Source: GCA-2737125 sp044336815 | Lineage (GTDB): Bacteria; Actinomycetota; Actinomycetes; S36-B12 | Direction of reading: 5' to 3' | NCBI GenBank assembly: GCA_044336815.1 | Contig: JBIIOU010000045.1 | Location: forward strand, 1-13,381 | Length of the DNA stretch: 13,381 nt | Shown: positions 7,343 through 13,381 of the stretch, piece after piece | Layout of the letters: every line of letters starts with the position of its first letter | Position numbering within the stretch: position 1 is the stretch's first letter | Notes under the pieces: generated by a model | Databases searched by the model: none | Seen by the model: the letters and a program-made list of their open reading frames with translations, nothing else | Told to the model about the DNA's origin: nothing | Translations under genes and position numbers: made by a program

Positions 7343-8263
7343 CTAGCCTTCCGAGCCCGGCCCCGTGTAATCCGCTCCGTAAGCACCAGGGGCCGGCCTG
7401 CGTCGCCGGATCGGCATGAGGGCCCCCGGAGCAAGGCGCCTGGCCGCCACTAAAAAGCCCGTGTGCCCACTCATGCGATGGTCAGGGCGTACTGACAGCC
7501 CATCTAGGTGCCAAGTTCGGACAAGTGACTCCTCGGCCCTTGGCTCGGTCCAGTCACCTGCCAGTCTCATGGTTTCAACAAGTTTGGACAGTTGCGTGGC
7601 AGTAGCCACGTAACCCACTAGCACTCCGCCTGGTTCTAGTGCTGCGGCTGCCATCGGCAGGCAGTCCCACGGCGCCAGCATGTCGAGAATTACCGCGTCT
7701 AGGCCGGTGTCCACAAGATTGTCTTCAAGGTCGCCCACGGTCAATCGCCAACAAGTTGGTAGGCCGCCGAACCAAGTGGCAACATTTCGAGTAGCGACCT
7801 CTGCAAAATCTGCGCGACGTTCAAAGCTATGGACTTCACCGCTGTCGCCAACTGCGCGTAAAAGCGAGCAAGTGAGCGCACCGGAACCAACTCCAGCCTC
7901 GGCCACCGACATGCCGGGACCGAGCCCGGCTAAACCGATTATTCGGGCCGAATCCTTTGGATAAATTACGGCTGCACCTCTCGGCATACTTAGAACGAAG
8001 TCATCGAGAAGTGGCCGTAAAGCTAAATACTCGGTACTTCCGGAGTTCGAAATAACCGACCCTTGAGCCAGACCGATGAGTTCATCATGCTCGATAGCAC
8101 CGCGGTGGCTATGAAATGATTTACCGGGCACCAAAGTGATCGTATGCATCCGCCCCTTCGGGTCGGTCAATTGCACAAGATCGCCAGCAATAAACGGACC
8201 ACTTCGGGCGCTATTGGTAACCGAGACCGGCTCGGTTGAAAACGGTGCGTGGGCGCGTGCCAT
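7343..8263 (-). CDS. trmI: tRNA (adenine-58-N1)-methyltransferase TrmI
   Basis: Uses S-adenosylmethionine to make m1A at position 58 (and sometimes 57) in the tRNA T-loop; the family works as a homotetramer in the cytoplasm. The 306-residue protein has a small N-terminal beta domain (GDLVQLTDPKGR, then TLVPGKSFHSHRG), the linker YPKD that precedes the methyltransferase domain, the SAM-binding motif EAGVGSGALT at 122-131, and LDMLAPW at 193-199, a TrmI signature. It reads closely like mycobacterial Rv2118c. The C-terminus carries a short Arg/Pro-rich tail. I chose the ATG at 8263. The frame is open to a TTG at 8314, but that would overlap the start of the divergent nuclease gene and add 17 unconserved residues. 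No Shine-Dalgarno precedes the ATG, which suggests a leaderless message. The gap to arc is 245 bases, so cotranscription is uncertain. Confidence 0.94.
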   Translation of the reverse strand: MARAHAPFSTEPVSVTNSARSGPFIAGDLVQLTDPKGRMHTITLVPGKSFHSHRGAIEHDELIGLAQGSVISNSGSTEYLALRPLLDDFVLSMPRGAAVIYPKDSARIIGLAGLGPGMSVAEAGVGSGALTCSLLRAVGDSGEVHSFERRADFAEVATRNVATWFGGLPTCWRLTVGDLEDNLVDTGLDAVILDMLAPWDCLPMAAAALEPGGVLVGYVATATQLSKLVETMRLAGDWTEPRAEESLVRTWHLDGLSVRPDHRMSGHTGFLVAARRLAPGALMPIRRRRPAPGAYGADYTGPGSEG

Positions 8264-8305
8264 TCGTCGAACACTAGTAGGTGCTACTGGGCCTAGGCTG
8301 CGGCC
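8264..8305. promoter_or_regulatory. Divergent promoter region between trmI and the nuclease gene
   Basis: Only 42 bases separate the two divergent ATGs, and neither has a Shine-Dalgarno. On the plus strand TAGGCT (8294-8299) ends six bases before the nuclease ATG; on the minus strand TAGTGT ends seven bases before the trmI ATG. Both match TAnnnT at the distance expected if transcription starts at the A of the ATG, which points to two leaderless messages. No clear -35 hexamers are seen. Confidence 0.45.
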
Positions 8306-9199
8306 ATGACGCAACTACAGGGAGCCGGTGCACTCGCCGACTACCCCACCTCGCTTTCGCCCTCGCGAGCCGGTGACTTCATGACCTGCCCATTGCTTTT
8401 TAGATTTCGGTCAATTGACCAATTGCCGCAAACTCCATCGCCGGCCGCGTTGCGCGGAACCATGGTGCACCGAGCCCTGGAGTTGCTATTTGACCTACCT
8501 GTTCACGAGCGCACGGTTGCGGAAGCCACAAAATTGCTGCAGCGCGCATGGGAGGAGTTGGTAGTCGCCGAACCCGGATCCGCAGCGGTTCTGCGGGCTG
8601 AGTTATCCCTCGCGGAGGATGCACCTTCGGCCCAGGTCGCCGCAGCGGTAATCGCCCCGGCGGCAACCTTCATTGATAGCTACTTTGGCTTGGAGAACCC
8701 GCAGCGCCTCGAACCCCATGAACGTGAGTTCGGGATCTCGGTCGAGATTACCGATAATTTCACCATTCGAGGTTTTATTGATCGGGTCGATCGCACCCCG
8801 GCTGGTGATATTCGAATTGTTGATTACAAAACCGGTCGGGCCCCAAGCGCGCGGTACGAGGACAAGGCGATGTTCCAGATGCGCTTTTATGCCCTCGCGT
8901 GGTGGCGCCTAACCGGTGTCGTCCCGAAGATGTTGCAGTTGGTCTATTTGGGCAGCAAAAGCCTACTGCGCTACGAACCAACCGAAAGTGACCTCGAAGC
9001 CACCGAAGCGAAAATCCTTGGCTTGCGGGCCGCGATCAATTCAGCTGCACAAAGTGGAGTCTTCGTCCCCACCACTTCGAAACTATGTGACTGGTGTAGC
9101 TACCGAGACCTGTGCCCGGCTTGGGGAGGGACTCCCCCGGCGCTCCCGCCGGTAAGTTTATGGGCTGTAATTCCTGTCCGCGGCGGACTCGTAACTTAG
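8306..9199 (+). CDS. RecB-family PD-(D/E)XK nuclease with Fe-S cluster motif
   Basis: A stand-alone 297-residue nuclease of the RecB/Cas4/AddB-like family with no helicase part. The core motifs are visible: His55 in RGTMVHRALE, the acidic segment GFIDRVD with Asp159, the catalytic IVDYKTG with Asp173 and Lys175, and Gln191 in the QMRFYAL helix. One Cys near the N-terminus (Cys28, in CPLLFRF) and three near the C-terminus (Cys261, Cys264, Cys270) form the spacing expected for a 4Fe-4S cluster that holds the nuclease domain together. It is the counterpart of mycobacterial Rv2119, which also lies beside trmI and upstream of the proteasome genes. It is the only plus-strand gene here. The ATG at 8306 has no Shine-Dalgarno but sits six bases after a -10-like TAGGCT. 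The true substrate is not known; a role in DNA repair is a family-based guess. Confidence 0.88.
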   Translation: MTQLQGAGALADYPTSLSPSRAGDFMTCPLLFRFRSIDQLPQTPSPAALRGTMVHRALELLFDLPVHERTVAEATKLLQRAWEELVVAEPGSAAVLRAELSLAEDAPSAQVAAAVIAPAATFIDSYFGLENPQRLEPHEREFGISVEITDNFTIRGFIDRVDRTPAGDIRIVDYKTGRAPSARYEDKAMFQMRFYALAWWRLTGVVPKMLQLVYLGSKSLLRYEPTESDLEATEAKILGLRAAINSAAQSGVFVPTTSKLCDWCSYRDLCPAWGGTPPALPPVSLWAVIPVRGGLVT

Positions 9200-9200
9200 A

Positions 9201-9890
9201 TCAGTTCGAGGTCGCAAGCTTCCAAAGACTTTCAAAGCTGTGTCCAGCCAAACTCTTTACTCGGCTGGCCGAGGTAAAATCAGCAAATGGCACTAAGTGC
9301 TCAATGGCGACAACCTTGCATCCGGCTTCAATTGCAGCAAGTACCCCGGTTCTGGAATCCTCAACTGCAAGGCAGTCACTCGGTGTCGCCCCCAGCCTCG
9401 TGGCTGCAGTCTGGAAGGGTTCTGGATGCGGTTTCGGTTTACCTACCTCGTCACCTACGACCAGCACACCGAAAGGGTCATAGCCAAGGTCGGTGATGAT
9501 CCCACGGTGTGCGCCCTGCACTACGGAGCGCGGGGAGTTGGTGACAAGCGCCAGCGGTAGATTCAAGGCGCGGGCACTCGCAACCAGATCGCGCGCACCG
9601 GGCATCCACGGAATGTCACCGAGTCCATATTGCTCGAGTACCTGAGCCATGAGATGGGCCTCAACCCATGCGCTGTCAAATTGTTCGGCAGCACTCGTGC
9701 TCAACTTCGAGCGCATATATGCAACAACGCGAACAACTGGGCCACCCAGACAGTGCTCTTGATCGCTTTGATCCCAGCCACATCCCATGACTTGCATGGT
9801 GTTGGTCTCGGCAATTAGCCAAAGGGGTTCAGAGTCGAGCAGGGTGCCGTCCATATCGAAGAGCACCGCACTAGGTGACTCAGGTGGCAT
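9201..9890 (-). CDS. HAD-superfamily phosphatase (subfamily IA, beta-phosphoglucomutase-like)
   Basis: A cytoplasmic haloacid-dehalogenase-fold hydrolase of 229 residues, probably a small-metabolite phosphatase or phosphomutase; the substrate cannot be read from the sequence. All four motifs are present: I, DMDGT with nucleophile Asp12 and acid/base Asp14; II, VTNS around Thr117-Ser119; III, the Lys in GKPKP near 151; IV, VEDS with Glu177-Asp178. LLDSEPLW after motif I and the helical segment between motifs I and II show a C1 cap as in beta-phosphoglucomutase relatives. The ATG at 9890 overlaps the end of metH by 11 bases, so translation is probably coupled. The frame is open further upstream to 9980, but those 30 residues lie wholly in metH and are unlike the family. 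The stop is one base from the stop of the convergent nuclease gene. Confidence 0.9.
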   Translation of the reverse strand: MPPESPSAVLFDMDGTLLDSEPLWLIAETNTMQVMGCGWDQSDQEHCLGGPVVRVVAYMRSKLSTSAAEQFDSAWVEAHLMAQVLEQYGLGDIPWMPGARDLVASARALNLPLALVTNSPRSVVQGAHRGIITDLGYDPFGVLVVGDEVGKPKPHPEPFQTAATRLGATPSDCLAVEDSRTGVLAAIEAGCKVVAIEHLVPFADFTSASRVKSLAGHSFESLWKLATSN

Positions 9891-12800
9891 TGAAATATTT
9901 GGCCTCTGGGTGGTGCACGATGATTGCGCTCGTTGACTGTTCGGGATGCAGTTGGAACTCTTCTGAGAGTTCGACGCCAATGCGAGCTGGATCCAAAAGT
10001 TTCACTATCTCGGTCTGTTGCTCCAGATCAGGGCAAGCGGGGTAGCCAAATGAATACCTCGAACCGCGATAGCCCTGCTTGGAGATCAGCGCGTCCATAT
10101 CCGGGTTATCTTCGGCGGAGAGGCTAAGTTCTTCACGAATGCGCGCATGCCAAAATTCAGCAAGGGCCTCGGTTAACTGCACCGACAGGCCATGTAGCTC
10201 GAGGTAATCGCGGTAAGCGTCAGCGGCAAAGAGTTTGCCGGTGGCATTTGACGCCGCTTGGCCCATCGTCACCACATGGAATGCGACAACGTCGAGTTGG
10301 CCAGAGGCTTGATCGCAGAAGAAATCCGAAAGGCAAAGATGACGATCACGCCGCTGCCTGGGGAACGTGAACCGGACCCGTTCCTTGCCCTCGTCCGGCC
10401 CTTCGTGCCAAACCACAACCAGGTCATCACCCTCGGAGTAGCACGGAAAGTATCCATAGACAACAGCCGGCTCAATCATTGCTTCGGTTGGAATGCGATC
10501 AAGCCAGTATCGAAGCCGCGGCAAGCCCTCGCTCTCAGCAAGTTCGGCATAGGACGGGCCATCACCGCGACTGGCTTTCAACCCCCATTGGCCAAGGAAG
10601 AGTGCACGTTCATCCAAATACGGGGTGTAGTCGGAGAGTGCGACTCCACGCACTACCCGGCTTCCCCAAAACGGCGGTTTGGGAATCGAAACATCTCGGG
10701 CTACATCAGAGCGCGCCGGCATATCGACCAATTCGGTGGTCTTTGGCTTAATAACCTGCTGAACACGGCGTTCGCGGCGCGCTGGCAGTGCCGCGCCGGC
10801 CTCACCGCGTTTGATCGCCATAAGCGAATCCATTAGTCGAAGGCCTTCGAATGCATCTCGCGCATAACGCACATCGCCCTGATAGATATCGCCTAGATCT
10901 TGCTCAACGTAGGCCCGAGTTAGGGCCGCTCCACCGAGAAGAACCGGGTAGCGATTAGCAATACCTCGCGCATTCATCTCTTCAAGGTTTTCGCGCATAA
11001 TCACGGTGCTCTTAACGAGCAAACCACTCATACCAATTGCATCGGCTGAATTTTGATCGGCTGCGTCAAGAATGGCCGAAATCGGCTGCTTAATGCCAAT
11101 ATTTACTACGTTGTAACCATTATTAGTCAAGATAATATCGACGAGATTCTTGCCAATGTCGTGCACGTCGCCCTTCACGGTCGCGAGCACCATTGTGCCT
11201 TTACCCGACTCATCAGCTTTGTCCATATGTGGCTCAAGGTAGGCAACCGCAGTTTTCATTACCTCAGCACTCTGGAGCACGAAGGGCAACTGCATTTCGC
11301 CCGAAGCAAATAAATCACCGACAGTCTTCATCCCTGAGAGAAGGGTGTCATTGACGATCTCTAAGGCCGGACGATCAAGCAACGCTTCGTCTAGATCGGT
11401 TTCGAGGCCCATTCGCTCACCATCGATAATTCGGCGCTCGAGTCTTTCAAAAAGTGGAAGGGCAGCCAGTTCTTGGGCCCGGGTCTCAGCGCTCGACTTC
11501 GCCTCTACTCCGTCGAAGAGTTCCAGATAGCGCTGCAGGGGGTCGTAGCTAACTATGTTGTTTTCGTCGTAACGGCGGCGGTCATAAACCAGATCAAGAG
11601 CCACGGCGCGCTGCTCATCGGGGATGCGACTCATTGGCAAGATCTTTGACGCGTGCACAATTGCTGAATCCAGGCCCGCTTCAACACACTCATGTAAGAA
11701 CACGGAATTAAGAACCTGTCGAGCTGCCGGGTTCAGGCCAAAGGACACATTTGAAAGCCCAAGGGTTGTCTGCACCGTCGGGTACATGGTCTTCAGGGTT
11801 CGAATTGCTTCAATGGTTTCCATACCGTCGCGACGAGTTTCCTCTTGGCCCGTAGCAATCGGAAACGTGAGCGTGTCGACGAGGATCGAATCAACGCTCA
11901 TACCCCAATTAGTGGTGAGGTCCTTGATAAGCCGGTCGGCGACTCGAACTTTCCATTCAGCAGTTCTCGCCTGACCTTCTTCGTCAATTGTCAATGCCAC
12001 AACCGATGCACCGTGCTCCTGTACGAGGGGCATGATCTTCCCAAAGCGCGACTCTGGTCCATCGCCATCTTCGTAATTAACTGAGTTAACAATGGCGCGC
12101 CCACCCAACATCTCGAGGCCCGCCTCAACCACCGAAGCTTCGGTTGAGTCAAGCATGAGTGGCAGCGTTGACGCGGTGGCGAAACGGCTAACGAGATTCT
12201 TCATGTCGGCTACGCCGTCACGGCCAACATAGTCAATGCAGACGTCAAGGACGTGAGCTCCGTCGCGAATTTGGGCGCGTGCGATGTCAACGCAGTTGTC
12301 CCAATTCTCGTCCAACATTGCATCGCGAAATGCCTTTGAGCCGTTGGCGTTTGTGCGCTCACCGATGGTTAGGTAGGTGGTGTCTTGACGGAAGGGAACC
12401 GCTTGATAGAGCGAGGAGGAGCTCGCTTCGAAATGCGGACTACGTGATTTTATCTCCCGGCCGCGGACGCGATCGACTACGTGCCGCAGGTGCTCGGGGG
12501 TGGTACCGCAACAACCACCGACCAAATTGAGCCCGAATTCAGCCGTGAAAGTGTCGTGGGCGTCGGCCAATTCACTAGGGGTAAGCGGGTAGTACGCGCC
12601 CCCTGCCGCCAACACCGGGAGCCCTGCATTTGGCATGCACGAAAGCCAAATCGGCGAGGTCTTTGCGAGCGTGCGCAAATGCTCGCTCATCTCAGTAGGC
12701 CCGGTTGCGCAGTTAAGCCCAATCATGTCGATCTTCAGTGGCTCAAGGGCTGTTAATGCTGCACCAATCTCTGTGCCAAGCAGCATGGTGCCGGTGGTCT

Positions 12801-13377
12801 CAACTGTCATTTGAGCAATAACGACTATGTCTTTGCCGCTTGCCGCTATTGCCCTCTTGGCACCAATCAACGCGGCCTTGGCTTGCAACAGGTCCTGTGC
12901 AGTTTCGATCAAAATGGCATCTGCGCCGCCGTCAATTAGGCCAGCGGTTTGGGTCTGGTAATTATCACGCAAGAGCGCGAATGGCGCATGACCAAGGGAC
13001 GGAAGCTTGGTACCCGGACCCACCGAGCCAAGCACCCAGCGTGGTCGATCCGGGGTTGACCAGCCGTCGGCAACTTCGCGCGCAATCTCGGTGCCCGCGC
13101 GCGCTAGTTCGTAGATTCGATCTGAAATGTCATATTCACCCAGGTTCGCGTAATTGGCCCCAAAGGTGTTGGTCTCGACTGCGTCAACACCTACTTCAAA
13201 GTACGCGTCATGGATGCCGGCAACCACTTCAGGGCGGGTCACATTCAAGATCTCGTTGCAGCCCTCGTAACCTTGGAAATCATCAAGACTTGGGTCGGCC
13301 GCTTGCAACATGGTGCCCATTGCTCCGTCGGCCACTACGACACGGGTGGAAAAGGCTTGGCGCAAAGTTTCAACCAT
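9880..13377 (-). CDS. metH: Cobalamin-dependent methionine synthase MetH
   Basis: Transfers a methyl group from 5-methyltetrahydrofolate through cobalamin to homocysteine, giving methionine. The 1165-residue protein has all four modules: the homocysteine domain (about 10-305) with zinc ligands Cys223, Cys289 and Cys290; the pterin domain (about 330-590) starting at IGERTNANGSKAFR; the B12 cap and Rossmann domain (about 640-860) with DVHDIG, where His739 is the cobalt ligand; and the SAM-binding reactivation domain (about 890-1150) with the RYSFGYPACPD motif near 1107-1117. It is therefore full length and should be self-reactivating with a reductase partner. The ATG lies four bases from the right edge. 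MVETLRQAFSTRVVVADGAMG fits actinobacterial N-termini, but a longer start, the ribosome site and any cobalamin riboswitch would be outside the window. It overlaps the HAD gene by 11 bases. Confidence 0.97.
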   Translation of the reverse strand: MVETLRQAFSTRVVVADGAMGTMLQAADPSLDDFQGYEGCNEILNVTRPEVVAGIHDAYFEVGVDAVETNTFGANYANLGEYDISDRIYELARAGTEIAREVADGWSTPDRPRWVLGSVGPGTKLPSLGHAPFALLRDNYQTQTAGLIDGGADAILIETAQDLLQAKAALIGAKRAIAASGKDIVVIAQMTVETTGTMLLGTEIGAALTALEPLKIDMIGLNCATGPTEMSEHLRTLAKTSPIWLSCMPNAGLPVLAAGGAYYPLTPSELADAHDTFTAEFGLNLVGGCCGTTPEHLRHVVDRVRGREIKSRSPHFEASSSSLYQAVPFRQDTTYLTIGERTNANGSKAFRDAMLDENWDNCVDIARAQIRDGAHVLDVCIDYVGRDGVADMKNLVSRFATASTLPLMLDSTEASVVEAGLEMLGGRAIVNSVNYEDGDGPESRFGKIMPLVQEHGASVVALTIDEEGQARTAEWKVRVADRLIKDLTTNWGMSVDSILVDTLTFPIATGQEETRRDGMETIEAIRTLKTMYPTVQTTLGLSNVSFGLNPAARQVLNSVFLHECVEAGLDSAIVHASKILPMSRIPDEQRAVALDLVYDRRRYDENNIVSYDPLQRYLELFDGVEAKSSAETRAQELAALPLFERLERRIIDGERMGLETDLDEALLDRPALEIVNDTLLSGMKTVGDLFASGEMQLPFVLQSAEVMKTAVAYLEPHMDKADESGKGTMVLATVKGDVHDIGKNLVDIILTNNGYNVVNIGIKQPISAILDAADQNSADAIGMSGLLVKSTVIMRENLEEMNARGIANRYPVLLGGAALTRAYVEQDLGDIYQGDVRYARDAFEGLRLMDSLMAIKRGEAGAALPARRERRVQQVIKPKTTELVDMPARSDVARDVSIPKPPFWGSRVVRGVALSDYTPYLDERALFLGQWGLKASRGDGPSYAELAESEGLPRLRYWLDRIPTEAMIEPAVVYGYFPCYSEGDDLVVVWHEGPDEGKERVRFTFPRQRRDRHLCLSDFFCDQASGQLDVVAFHVVTMGQAASNATGKLFAADAYRDYLELHGLSVQLTEALAEFWHARIREELSLSAEDNPDMDALISKQGYRGSRYSFGYPACPDLEQQTEIVKLLDPARIGVELSEEFQLHPEQSTSAIIVHHPEAKYFNAT

Positions 13378-13381
13378 GATC

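Noticed and set aside
8264..8314. Longer trmI start at TTG 8314, overlapping the nuclease start
   Set aside because: The extra 17 residues are unlike TrmI, and the codon lies inside the divergent gene.
9891..9980. HAD N-terminal extension of 30 residues
   Set aside because: It lies entirely within metH, is Ser/Gln/Asn-rich, and the HAD fold normally starts a few residues before the DMDGT motif.
10258..13379. Long plus-strand open frames (192 and 179 codons) opposite metH
   Set aside because: They are antisense shadows of a fully conserved MetH and resemble no protein family I can recognise.

Overview
This window is the Pup-proteasome locus of an actinobacterium. The evidence is the full set pafA, prcA, prcB, pup, dop and the ARC/Mpa ATPase in the usual actinobacterial order, followed upstream by a TrmI-type tRNA methyltransferase and a RecB-like Fe-S nuclease, the same pair found beside the mycobacterial proteasome genes. 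Protein similarity by eye is to high-GC actinomycetes (PrcB and Dop read much like the Streptomyces versions). Base composition is clearly more moderate than Streptomyces, so a moderate-GC actinobacterium (for example a planktonic freshwater lineage) is plausible, but the sequence does not fix the genus.

Layout. Almost everything is on the minus strand and is read right to left. metH (B12-dependent methionine synthase, nearly the whole right quarter) overlaps a HAD-family phosphatase gene by 11 bases. The HAD gene ends one base from the only plus-strand gene, the RecB-like nuclease, which converges on it. That nuclease gene diverges from trmI across a 42-base gap, and neither gene has a visible Shine-Dalgarno. 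A 245-base gap follows trmI, and then comes the proteasome operon: arc, dop, pup, prcB, prcA, pafA and an FKBP lipoprotein, down to the left edge. pup/prcB and prcB/prcA overlap by ATGA; most other gaps in the operon are 15-20 bases, and the dop-pup gap is 136 bases.

How the genes work together. Pup here ends in Gly-Gly-Gln, so Dop must deamidate it before PafA can ligate it to lysines of target proteins. ARC recognises pupylated proteins, unfolds them and feeds them into the PrcA/PrcB 20S core, docking through its C-terminal Gln-Tyr-Leu tail. Dop also removes Pup again. The FKBP lipoprotein is a probable extracytoplasmic prolyl isomerase carried in the same transcription unit. In related genomes pafBC and tatAC often follow at this point; they would lie outside the left edge.

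The most unusual thing is non-coding. The 245-base gap upstream of arc holds three copies of a motif ACCTGCT-N4-CCGTCA: two in perfect 21-base direct repeats 31 bases apart, and a third inverted copy 33 bases further on, so all sit near three helical turns from their neighbour. The inverted copy can pair with either direct copy in RNA. This looks like an operator array or an RNA switch controlling the proteasome operon, and I do not recognise it. There is no gene-free stretch longer than 245 bases, and I see no tRNA, rRNA, CRISPR array or insertion sequence.
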